A DNA stretch of 28,485 nt from an uncultured Collinsella sp. (GTDB lineage: Bacteria > Actinomycetota > Coriobacteriia > Coriobacteriales > Coriobacteriaceae). The notes under the pieces are model-generated. The model saw nothing but the letters and a program-made list of their open reading frames with translations, was not told the DNA's origin and did not search any database. Below, piece by piece: positions 7,249 through 14,108 of the stretch. The stretch is from the NCBI GenBank assembly GCA_900554325.1, contig USHA01000019.1, positions 1 to 28,485 on the forward strand. Reading direction: 5' to 3'. Within the stretch, counting starts at the first letter, position 1. Every line of letters begins with the position of its first letter. The position numbers and the translations under genes are program-made.

Positions 7249-8103
7249 ATGTCCGTCCGCATTATTACTGATTCCGCAAGCGATATGTCGCCGGCTGAGC
7301 ACCCCGCTCTGCGTGTTCTGCCGCTGTCCGTCACCTTTGGCACCGATGTGTACATGGATGGCGTCGACATCGACCACCAGCGCTTTTACGAGATGCTCGT
7401 GGAGCGCGATGAGCTGCCCAAGACCGGCCAGGTCAACCCGTACGCGTTTTCGCAGGCGATTGCCGAGGCGCGCGAGGCCGGCGACGAGGCAGTGATTATT
7501 ACCGTGGGCGCCAAACTTTCGGGCACCAATCAGAGTGCCCGTACCGCACTTGCCGAGGCGCCGGGCGGCGACGTGTATGTGGTGGATAGCAATAACGTTA
7601 CCCTGGGCGAGCGCGTGCTGGTTGAGTACGCGCTGCGTTTGGTGGACGAGGGCCAGGGCGCGGCTCAGATCGCGGCGGCTGTCGAGGCCGTGCGCGACCG
7701 TGTAGTCGTCATCGGCCTGCTCGAGACGCTTGAGTACCTCGTTCGCGGCGGTCGCCTGTCTGCTGCGGCTGGTGCTGTGGGCACGTTGCTCAATGTGAAG
7801 CCCGTTGTGGCAGCGGAGGACGGTCTGATCGTGCAGCTGGGCAAGGCTCGTGGCTCCAAGAACGGCCGGAACCTGCTCAACCAGAAGGTCGAAAAGGCAG
7901 GCGGCATCGACTTTTCCATGCCGCTGGCGCTCGGCTATACGGGTCTTTCGGATGCGGTGCTCAAGAAGTATGTCGAGGACAGCGCGGCACTGTGGGCTGG
8001 CCACACCGAGGGCGAACTGCCCGTTCACACCATCGGCGCCACCATCGGCACCCACGTAGGCCCCGGCGCCGTAGCCGTAGCCTTCTTCCAGCCCGCTAAC
8101 TAA
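7249..8103 (+). CDS. DegV family fatty-acid-binding protein
   Basis: A 284-residue DegV protein. These bind a fatty acid and present it to fatty acid kinase FakA (FakB role) or serve related lipid functions. Signatures are the N-terminal RIITDSASDMSP, the loop LPKTGQVNPYAF (in place of the usual TSQP segment), TVGAKLSGTNQSAR with Ser91 as the expected carboxylate ligand, LETLEYLVRGGRLS in the middle and GATIGTHVGPGAVAVAF at the C-terminus. The ATG at 7249 is chosen because AGAAAGGA lies upstream and the family begins at this residue; the frame stays open further upstream but shows no homology. No fakA-like gene is in the window. A 19-bp perfect hairpin repeat ends the transcription unit. Confidence 0.92.
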   Translation: MSVRIITDSASDMSPAEHPALRVLPLSVTFGTDVYMDGVDIDHQRFYEMLVERDELPKTGQVNPYAFSQAIAEAREAGDEAVIITVGAKLSGTNQSARTALAEAPGGDVYVVDSNNVTLGERVLVEYALRLVDEGQGAAQIAAAVEAVRDRVVVIGLLETLEYLVRGGRLSAAAGAVGTLLNVKPVVAAEDGLIVQLGKARGSKNGRNLLNQKVEKAGGIDFSMPLALGYTGLSDAVLKKYVEDSAALWAGHTEGELPVHTIGATIGTHVGPGAVAVAFFQPAN

Positions 8104-8112
8104 CCGACCTGC

Positions 8113-8156
8113 CATAAACCACCACAAAGGGGACAGGCCCTTTGTGGTGGTTTATG
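8113..8156. repeat. hairpin repeat with 19-bp perfect stem, orientation 1, likely terminator
   Basis: The arms 8113-8131 and 8138-8156 are perfect reverse complements (19 bp) around the loop GACAGG. It lies ten bases after the DegV stop. The loop is shorter than in the other copies because the GCA between GG and CC is lost. Confidence 0.8.
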
Positions 8157-8182
8157 CTTTTCCGGGTGGAAGGGAGCGAGCA

Positions 8183-8503
8183 ATGGCGTCTGAGGGCTTT
8201 TTTGAACGGGTGTACGAGGTGGTCGAGCAGATCCCCGAGGGGGTGGTCGCCACGTATGGCCAGGTGGCGCTGCTTGCCGGTCGTCCACGAAGTGCGCGGT
8301 ACGTGGGGTATGCCCTGCATAGTAATCCGCGCCCCGGCGAGATTCCCTGTCACCGCGTGGTGTTTGCCGACGGGCACATATGCGAGGGCTTCGCTTTTGG
8401 CGGTCCCGATGCTCAACGTGAGCTTTTGCTAGGGGAAGGTGTGGCGTTTAAGGACGACATGCACGTCGACTTGGCCGCCTGTCGCTGGCCTGCCGGGCTC
8501 TAG
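8183..8503 (+). CDS. MGMT-fold DNA-binding protein (O6-alkylguanine methyltransferase-like)
   Basis: A 106-residue protein matching the DNA-binding/active-site domain of methylated-DNA-protein-cysteine methyltransferase. It has FFERVYEVVEQIPEGVVATYGQVA (helix and helix-turn-helix), the arginine-finger region SARYVGYALHSNP and the active-site motif IPCHRVV with Cys56. Alkyltransferase-like proteins of the same length usually have Trp here; this one keeps the cysteine, so it may still transfer alkyl groups, although it lacks the N-terminal domain of Ada/Ogt. The ATG at 8183 is chosen from GAAGGGAG nine bases upstream. The gene is bracketed by two hairpin repeats of opposite orientation. Confidence 0.85.
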   Translation: MASEGFFERVYEVVEQIPEGVVATYGQVALLAGRPRSARYVGYALHSNPRPGEIPCHRVVFADGHICEGFAFGGPDAQRELLLGEGVAFKDDMHVDLAACRWPAGL

Positions 8504-8519
8504 CGGTTCTGCCGTGGCG

Positions 8520-8560
8520 AAAACCACCACAAAGGCGCCTGTCCCCTTTGTGGTGGTTTT
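8520..8560. repeat. hairpin repeat, orientation 2, likely terminator
   Basis: AAAACCACCACAAAGG (8520-8535) pairs perfectly with CCTTTGTGGTGGTTTT (8545-8560) around CGCCTGTCC. The loop is the inverse of that at 5582 and 8113. It lies 17 bases after the MGMT-fold gene. Confidence 0.8.
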
Positions 8561-8641
8561 ACGCTGTAGGTTTACCAGAGCTAACTTATGGAGAAGGTGT
8601 GGTGGCGTACTTTGCCGTCAGAAAGTAAACCACGGTGAACT

Positions 8642-8790
8642 ATATTGGTTTCAGCAACGGAGCAGGCAATAGGCGATGAAAAAGCCTGCCCTGTTGAGTT
8701 TGATTCGCATTCCTCCCCTCTGTGCGATTCAACGGTGTACTTCGGGAACAGGCCCGCTGGCAACTATCTGCCAGCGGGCCTGTTCCTGTT
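8642..8790 (+). ncRNA. candidate small RNA or structured transcript
   Basis: The gene-free stretch 8561-8897 holds a TATATT hexamer at 8642-8647, then three successive foldable segments: GCAGGC/GCCTGC (8663-8668 with 8685-8690), a bulged hairpin GTTGA...ATTCGCA with TGTGCGATTCAAC (about 8693-8732), and an 18-bp perfect hairpin (8745-8786). The segment GCCTGCCCTGTT (8685-8696) resembles the 3' arm of the last hairpin and could compete with it. No gene follows on this strand. I do not recognise a known RNA family, and the -35 box is poor. Confidence 0.3.
8745..8786 (+). terminator. strong 18-bp hairpin, probable terminator
   Basis: GGAACAGGCCCGCTGGCA (8745-8762) pairs perfectly with 8769-8786 around ACTATC. 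The sequence after it on the + strand, TGTTTGT, is T-rich but interrupted. On the minus strand no T-tract follows, so + strand use is favoured. Confidence 0.55.
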
Positions 8791-8834
8791 TGTCGAGGGG
8801 GGTGCGATGGACGGAGCCGAAGCGGTCCGGCTCC

Positions 8835-8862
8835 AAAAAAGGCGGACGCCGTAGCGCCCGCC
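8835..8862 (-). terminator. Rho-independent terminator of the synthetase transcript
   Basis: On the minus strand, GGCGGGCGC pairs with GCGTCCGCC (one G-U) around TACG and is followed directly by TTTTTT. It lies 35 bases after the stop of the synthetase ORF. The wobble pair would be an A-C mismatch on the other strand, which fixes the direction. Confidence 0.8.
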
Positions 8863-8897
8863 CTAAAGCAATCGAAAGCTCAAGCCAGCAGATCGGT

Positions 8898-10607
8898 CTA
8901 GTACACCATGCCCATGGCGTCCTGAACCTCGGCCAGTGTCTGCTCGGCGATCTCGTTGGCGCGACGGTTGCCCTCGTGCAGCACGTCCTTCACGTAATCC
9001 AGATCGTTCTCGTAGCGCTGGCGACGCTCGCGGATAGGTGCGAAGTACTCGTTGACGGCCTCGGTCACGTACTTCTTGAGCTGGCCGGAGCCGCCCATGC
9101 CAATCTCCTCGGCAATTTCGACCTCGGAGCGACCGGTGCAGATGGCGGCTGTCGAAAGCAGGCCAGACACGCCGGGGCGGTTCTCGGGATCGAATGTGAT
9201 CATGCGCTCGGAGTCGGTCTGGCTCTTCTTGATGCGTTTGGCCGTCTCCTCGGCGGTCATCGAAATATTGATGGCGTTGCCATAGCTCTTGCTCATCTTG
9301 CGACCGTCCAGGCCCGGCAGCAGCGGGGTCTCGGACAGCAGCGCATCGACCTCGGGGAACACCTTGCCGTAGCGGTTGTTAAAGCGGCGGGCGATGGTGC
9401 GGGTAAGCTCGATGTGCGGTAGCTGGTCACGACCGACGGGCACCACGTTGCCCTTGCAGAACAGGATGTCGCACGCCTGGTGCACCGGATACGTGAGCAG
9501 AAGCCCCGTGAGCGCATGGCCCGACGCGTCCATCTCGGACTTCACCGTGGGGTTGCGCAAAAGCTCGGACTCGGTGACCAGCGACAGGAAGGGCAGCATG
9601 AGCTGGTTCAGCGCCGGTACGGCCGAATGCGTGAAGATAATGGTCTTCTCGGGGTCGATGCCGCAGTTGATCAGGACGTTGGGGTCGACCATGCCGCAGC
9701 CCAGGATCTCGATCCAGCCGCTGTGCTTGCAGAAGTTGCAGCCCTTGCCGCCGCACACGTGGCAGCTCACGTCCACCTCGCAGGAAGGCTCGGTGAAGGG
9801 GAAGAAGTGCGGGCGGTAACGCGTCTTGCGATCCTCGCCAAACATGCACTTAACAAAGTAGTCGAGCGTGCCCTTAAGATCGCCAAAGGTGATGCCCTCG
9901 TCGACGACCAGGCCCTCAATCTGGTTGAACTGCGGCAGGTGGCAGGCGTCGGCCGTGTCGGGACGGTAGACGGTACCCGGGCAGATCATGTAGATGGGCG
10001 GCTTCTGCGACTCCATGGTGTGGATCTGCACACCCGAGGTCTGGGTGCGCAGCAGCACGTCGGACTCGCCGTGGGCGTGAGCCTCGGGGTGCGCGACGCT
10101 GCCGGGGTTGTTGTCGACCACGTAGAAGGTATCGCGGGCCGAGCGGCTCGGGTGATCCATGGGCGCGTTAAGTGCGGTGAAGTTGTAGTAGGAGGTGTCG
10201 ACCATGGGGCCGGACTCGACGGTGTAGCCGATGCCGCAGAAGATGTCCTCGGCCTCCTCGATGATCTGCTTAATCAGGTGCTGGTGACCGATCTGCGGAC
10301 GGATGCCCGGCAGCGTGATGTCGACGGCCTCGTGCTCGAGTGCGTGCTTGAGGGCGGCGGCCTTCATCTCGGTGGTGCGCTCGTCGAGCATGCCCTCGAT
10401 CAGCTGGCGCATCTCGTTGGCGCGCTTGCCCATCATGGGACGATCCTCGGGGGCGAGCTTGCCCATCATGCGCATCAGGCCGGTGATACGGCCCTTGCGA
10501 CCGAGCAGCTCAACGCGCGCAGCCTCGAGCTTGGCGGCGTCGTCGGCGCTAGTGACGAGCTCCTTGGCCTCTTCCTCGAGTTTGACCAGATCATCAATCA
10601 GACTCAT
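8898..10607 (-). CDS. chimeric PheS-TrpS aminoacyl-tRNA synthetase ORF
   Basis: One uninterrupted 569-residue frame. Residues 1-321 are phenylalanyl-tRNA synthetase alpha subunit: an N-terminal coiled coil, HPSRSARDTFYV, LLRTQTSGVQIHTM (motif 2 region), EPSCEVDVSCHVCGGKGC and GWIEILGCGMVDPNVL. Residues 316-569 are tryptophanyl-tRNA synthetase: THSAVPALNQLMLPFLSLV, GRDQLPHIELTR, the KMSKS motif (437-441), then the C-terminal anticodon-binding helices. The switch lies in GIDPEK (9645-9662), a string normal to both families. Missing are PheS motif 3 (the GFAFGMGLDR-type ATP site) and the whole N-terminal Rossmann half of TrpS with its HIGH-like motif, so neither activity is expected. The start is the ATG at 10607 after AAAGGGAAG. 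No pheT follows. Either a deletion or an assembly join. Confidence 0.9.
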   Translation of the reverse strand: MSLIDDLVKLEEEAKELVTSADDAAKLEAARVELLGRKGRITGLMRMMGKLAPEDRPMMGKRANEMRQLIEGMLDERTTEMKAAALKHALEHEAVDITLPGIRPQIGHQHLIKQIIEEAEDIFCGIGYTVESGPMVDTSYYNFTALNAPMDHPSRSARDTFYVVDNNPGSVAHPEAHAHGESDVLLRTQTSGVQIHTMESQKPPIYMICPGTVYRPDTADACHLPQFNQIEGLVVDEGITFGDLKGTLDYFVKCMFGEDRKTRYRPHFFPFTEPSCEVDVSCHVCGGKGCNFCKHSGWIEILGCGMVDPNVLINCGIDPEKTIIFTHSAVPALNQLMLPFLSLVTESELLRNPTVKSEMDASGHALTGLLLTYPVHQACDILFCKGNVVPVGRDQLPHIELTRTIARRFNNRYGKVFPEVDALLSETPLLPGLDGRKMSKSYGNAINISMTAEETAKRIKKSQTDSERMITFDPENRPGVSGLLSTAAICTGRSEVEIAEEIGMGGSGQLKKYVTEAVNEYFAPIRERRQRYENDLDYVKDVLHEGNRRANEIAEQTLAEVQDAMGMVY

Positions 10608-10625
10608 GTCTTCCCTTTCGTCTCT

Positions 10626-10677
10626 CGCGCATCCGCGCTCCGGGACGGCTGACGCCGCCCGATGCTGCGGATGCGCG
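10626..10677 (-). other. perfect 11-bp inverted repeat between T-box terminator and start codon
   Basis: CGCGCATCCGC (10626-10636) and GCGGATGCGCG (10667-10677) are perfect reverse complements around a 30-base GC-rich loop. It lies after the T-box decision hairpin and 19 bases before the synthetase ATG, so it would fold only in read-through transcripts. Confidence 0.5.
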
Positions 10678-10691
10678 GCCCGGTTCGGTAA

Positions 10692-10985
10692 CAAAAAACC
10701 GCCCTCGGGCATGTGCATTGCCCAAGGACGGTTAAATTCCGCGGTACCACCTTGTTTGACCCGGCGGATGTATGGCCCGCCGCGCCCACTCTGCGCCTCT
10801 TGTCGCGAGGCTCACGGCTTCCCTACTGAGGCTTTGCTGCCACTGGCCGCGCGCCCGTTGAGGTCGCTGCTCGGGAGTGAACGCTTAGCCCTTGCCACCG
10901 CAGGAAGGCTTGCAGCCCATGGCCTTCCCTCTCTTGCCGGCGACGCGACGGGCAAAACCCTCTCCGTCAACGCATTGGGCTATAG
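10692..10985 (-). promoter_or_regulatory. T-box leader, probably tRNA-Phe specific
   Basis: On the minus strand the T-box sequence GGTGGTACCGCGG (10739-10751) is followed by a terminator hairpin (arms 10719-10731 and 10699-10711) and a run of T (10692-10697), the standard terminator/antiterminator switch. Upstream a long stem I can be drawn with distal arms GGAAGGC/GCCTTCC and inner arms TTGCC/GGCAA. At the 3' side of the internal loop below these stands TTC followed by A (TTC at 10879-10881), the layout expected of a specifier codon, here Phe. A TATCCT hexamer at about 10984-10989 (minus strand) may be the -10. The Phe reading is tentative because no folding could be run; the T-box call itself is firm. 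Confidence 0.88.
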
Positions 10986-11110
10986 GATAACACATTCTGC
11001 GAGCATATCGCCGCGTTCCGTTTTGTTCGTGCTGGGTACAAGGCAGGTAGCTGTGCAAACTGGCCGCGCAGCCGCTTACGGCGCTCGGCCTGCGAGATTA
11101 AGGATACGGT

Positions 11111-12676
11111 ATGGGAAAGAAACTCGATAAGAAGGCCAAGGCCGCCGTGGCAAAGGCCGCCAAGGGCGTCAAGGCCGTCAAAAAGTTCCGCAAACTCGAG
11201 GGCAAGCTGTGGACTCGCGAGTACCTGCTCAAGATTGCCGAGTTCGATGGAGCGACGATTGCTCCTGCCAACGGCGCCGCAGCGCGCGCCGACGCCATGG
11301 GAACCCTTGCCGGCGAGCATCACAAGCTACTGACCAGCGAGAAGTCCGTTGAGCTCGTACGCTCGTTAGCGCGCGAGACGGTTGCAGGCGGCAAGATCGA
11401 CGACCCGCAGCTGCTCGACGAGATCCGTGTGCTCGGTCGCGACCAGCGCGAGGCAAGCGTCATCCCCACCGAGGAGGCCGAGGCCTGGACCAGGCTCACC
11501 TGCGAGGCCGATGCCGTGTGGCACAAGGCCAAGACGGCCAATGACTGGGTGAGCTTTGAGCCCTATGTGGATAGGATCGTCGCCCAACTTAAGCATCAGG
11601 CCGAACTTATGGACCCCAAGCGCGACCCATACGATGTTTGGCTCGACCAGTACGAGCGCGGCCTTTCCGCCAAGAGCTTCGATGCGTTTTGCGATGAGGT
11701 CAAGGCGACGGTCGTGCCGCTCGTGCACGCCATCGGCGAGCGCAGCCAGCAGCCCGATGCCGACTTTTTGCACGCCCGCGTGCCCGAGGCCGCCCAGCGC
11801 GCCATGAGCTTCGACCTTATGAAGCTTGTCGGCCTGAACCTGGACGACACCACGCTTGCCTTTACCGAGCACCCGTTTAGCGAGGGCTTTGCCGTGGGTG
11901 ACGCGCGCATCGCGACACACATCTACGAGGACGATTGCATCTCCAACGTCTACAGCATCATCCACGAGGCGGGACACGCCATGTACGAGCTGGGCGTCAA
12001 TCCTGCCTATGCGCGCACCTGTCTTGAGGGTGGCACCTCCATGGGCATCCACGAAAGCCAGAGCCGCTTTTTCGAGAACACCGTGGGTCGCAGCCGCGCC
12101 TTTATGGGACCGCTGCTCGAGGTGCTGCGCCGCCACGCACCCGAGGTCTACGGCGACGTCGACGAGGACACGCTCTACCGCGCCGTGAACATCGCGCAGC
12201 CGTCGTTGATCCGCACCGAGGCCGATGAGCTCACCTATCCGCTGCACGTTATGGTGCGCTACGAGATCGAGCGCATGCTGTTTGCCGGCGAGGCCACGGC
12301 CAAGGACATCCCCGCGCTTTGGAACCGCTTCATGGATGAGTACCTGGGCATTCCCGTTCCCGACGACACGCACGGCTGCCTACAGGATACGCACTGGAGC
12401 GGCGGCTCGTTTGGCTACTTCCCCACGTATGCGCTGGGCAGTGCCTACGATGCCATGTTTGTGCCGGCCATGTGCCGCGACGGTGTCGACCTCAACGGCG
12501 CCTGTGCGAGCGGCGACCTGACACCCGTCCGCGCCTGGCTGGGCGAGCACATTTGGCAGTGGGGCCGCGCCAAGGACGCGCCGGAGCTCATCAAGGGCGC
12601 CTGCGGCATGGACTTTGACGCCCGCTACTACTGCAGCTACCTGCAGGACAAGTTCACCACGCTCTACGAGCTGTAA
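11111..12676 (+). CDS. M32 metallocarboxypeptidase
   Basis: A 521-residue thermostable-carboxypeptidase-type (M32, Taq) enzyme, a cytosolic zinc exopeptidase that trims C-terminal residues from peptides. The zinc site is HEAGH (His285, Glu286, His289) within NVYSIIHEAGHAMYELG. It is followed by the family motif GIHESQSRFFENTVG that carries the third ligand, and near the C-terminus by SGGSFGYFPTYALGSAYDAM and the IRTEADELTYPLHV segment. The length is slightly above the usual 500, owing to a Lys-rich N-terminus (KKLDKKAKAAVAKAAKG). The ATG is the first in frame, with a modest AAGGAT upstream. It converges on glmM, and the two share a bidirectional terminator. Confidence 0.93.
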   Translation: MGKKLDKKAKAAVAKAAKGVKAVKKFRKLEGKLWTREYLLKIAEFDGATIAPANGAAARADAMGTLAGEHHKLLTSEKSVELVRSLARETVAGGKIDDPQLLDEIRVLGRDQREASVIPTEEAEAWTRLTCEADAVWHKAKTANDWVSFEPYVDRIVAQLKHQAELMDPKRDPYDVWLDQYERGLSAKSFDAFCDEVKATVVPLVHAIGERSQQPDADFLHARVPEAAQRAMSFDLMKLVGLNLDDTTLAFTEHPFSEGFAVGDARIATHIYEDDCISNVYSIIHEAGHAMYELGVNPAYARTCLEGGTSMGIHESQSRFFENTVGRSRAFMGPLLEVLRRHAPEVYGDVDEDTLYRAVNIAQPSLIRTEADELTYPLHVMVRYEIERMLFAGEATAKDIPALWNRFMDEYLGIPVPDDTHGCLQDTHWSGGSFGYFPTYALGSAYDAMFVPAMCRDGVDLNGACASGDLTPVRAWLGEHIWQWGRAKDAPELIKGACGMDFDARYYCSYLQDKFTTLYEL

Positions 12677-12698
12677 GGCATAACCGACACGCCAACGC

Positions 12699-12737
12699 AA
12701 AGGGGACGCCGCGGAACCAATCCGCAGCGTCCCCTTT
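12699..12737. terminator. bidirectional terminator between convergent genes, GGGGAC type
   Basis: AAAGGGGACGC (12699-12709) pairs with GCGTCCCCTTT (12727-12737), extended by GCGGA/TCCGC (12711-12715 with 12721-12725) around ACCAA. The A-rich and T-rich flanks allow use from both sides, serving the M32 gene and glmM. The outer arm repeats the AAAGGGGAC string of the hairpin repeat family. Confidence 0.75.
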
Positions 12738-12741
12738 CCAC

Positions 12742-12771
12742 CTAGTCGTTTAAGAACGTCCCCAATGACTA
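12742..12771 (-). repeat. second copy of the CGTTTAA...CCCAATGACTA repeat
   Basis: It matches 3722-3751 at 27 of 30 positions. Read on the minus strand it contains GGGGACGTTCTTAAA, close to the AGGGACGTTCCTTA of the palindrome at 3615-3670, so both belong to one family. It ends two bases before the glmM stop codon. Confidence 0.65.
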
Positions 12772-12773
12772 CC

Positions 12774-14105
12774 TTACAGAGCTTCCAGCGCGGCGGCGAT
12801 GCGCTTCATGGCGGCATCGGCGGATGCTTGGTCGGGGGCTTCGGCCAAAACGCGAATCACCGACTCGGTTCCGCTCTTGCGCACGAGCACGCGGCCCTCG
12901 CCTGCCAGCGCAGCCTCGGCCTCGGCGATGGCGTTCTGCACGCCCATATTCTCGAGCGCGGCGTCCTTGTCCGCCACGTGCACGGCCACCTGCGCCTGTG
13001 GCAGCAGCTTGCACGGAGCCGTGAGTTGCGAGAGTGTCTCGCGCTCGGCACGAATCACTTCCATCACGCGCAGCGAGGTCATAATGCCGTCGCCCGTGCG
13101 CTCGATATCGCCAAAGATCGTATGGCCCGTCTGCTCGCCGCCCAGGCTGTAGCCGCCCTCGCGCATCTTGGCATACACGTGACGGTCGCCCACGCCGCTG
13201 GTCACGGCGCTCAGACCGGCAAGCTCCAGCGACTTGACCAGGCCAAAGTTGCTGGCGATCGTCGGCACCACGGCACCGCCCGAAAGGCGACCGTGCTTGT
13301 TCAGATACACGCCGCACACGTACAGGATCTGGTCGCCGTCGACCACGCGCCCGCGCTCATCCACGGCCAAGCAGCGGTCGGCATCGCCATCGTAGGCAAA
13401 ACCCACGTCCAGACCCTGCTCCACCACATGGCGCTGCAGGCGCTCCATATGCGTGGAGCCGCAGTCGACGTTGATGTTAAAGCCATCGGGCGCGGCGTTG
13501 ATCACGCGCACGTCGGCACCGAGCGCGTCAAACACCGGCTTGGCCACCGAAGAAGCCGAGCCGTTGGCGCAGTCGATACCGATCTTGACGCCCTGCAACG
13601 AAAAGTTCGCGCTGGCGATGAGCGAAGCAATGTAGCGGTTGCGGCCCTGCATGTAGTCCACCGTGGCGCCGATGTGGTTGCCCGTGGCCAGCGGAACTTC
13701 GCTCTTGCCATCGATGTAATCCTCGATGAGCTCCAGCACGTCCTCGTCCATCTTAAAGCCGTCGCTGTTGACGAGCTTAATGCCGTTATCGCAAAACGGG
13801 TTGTGGCTCGCGCTGATCATGATGCCGCAATCGAAGCAGCCTTCCACAGTCTGATGCGCTACGCCTGGCGTGGGGATCACGTGCAGCATATAGGCGTCCG
13901 CACCGCTCGCGACCAGGCCGCTCACCAGCGCCGCCTCAAACATATAACTCGAGCGACGTGTGTCCTTGCCCACGATGACGCGCGCCTTAGCACTGCGGTT
14001 GGCGCCGTAATACCAGCCCACAAAACGGCCAATCTTATAAGCGTGCTCTACCGTCAGCCCAACGTTGGCCTCGCCGCGAAAGCCGTCGGTGCCAAAGTAC
14101 TTCAT
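12774..14105 (-). CDS. glmM: phosphoglucosamine mutase
   Basis: A 443-residue enzyme converting glucosamine-6-phosphate to glucosamine-1-phosphate, the step leading to UDP-GlcNAc for peptidoglycan and other glycans. It starts with the family signature KYFGTDGFRGEANVGLT. It has the active-site serine in GIMISASHNP (Ser100), the metal site DGDADR (about 236-243), the sugar motif GGEQTGH and the phosphate-binding RKSGTESVIRV near the C-terminus. All four parts of the alpha-phosphohexomutase fold are present and the length is normal. The ATG lies only three bases after the stop of the DUF4012 gene, so the two are transcribed together and probably translationally coupled. Confidence 0.96.
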   Translation of the reverse strand: MKYFGTDGFRGEANVGLTVEHAYKIGRFVGWYYGANRSAKARVIVGKDTRRSSYMFEAALVSGLVASGADAYMLHVIPTPGVAHQTVEGCFDCGIMISASHNPFCDNGIKLVNSDGFKMDEDVLELIEDYIDGKSEVPLATGNHIGATVDYMQGRNRYIASLIASANFSLQGVKIGIDCANGSASSVAKPVFDALGADVRVINAAPDGFNINVDCGSTHMERLQRHVVEQGLDVGFAYDGDADRCLAVDERGRVVDGDQILYVCGVYLNKHGRLSGGAVVPTIASNFGLVKSLELAGLSAVTSGVGDRHVYAKMREGGYSLGGEQTGHTIFGDIERTGDGIMTSLRVMEVIRAERETLSQLTAPCKLLPQAQVAVHVADKDAALENMGVQNAIAEAEAALAGEGRVLVRKSGTESVIRVLAEAPDQASADAAMKRIAAALEAL

Positions 14106-14108
14106 ATC

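Noticed and set aside
5582..8560. Transposase responsible for the hairpin repeats
   Set aside because: No REP-associated tyrosine transposase or other transposase frame was found anywhere in the window.
8645..8854. Small + strand frames of 69 residues and longer in the gap before the synthetase ORF
   Set aside because: They run through strong hairpins, have no SD, and lack coding character.
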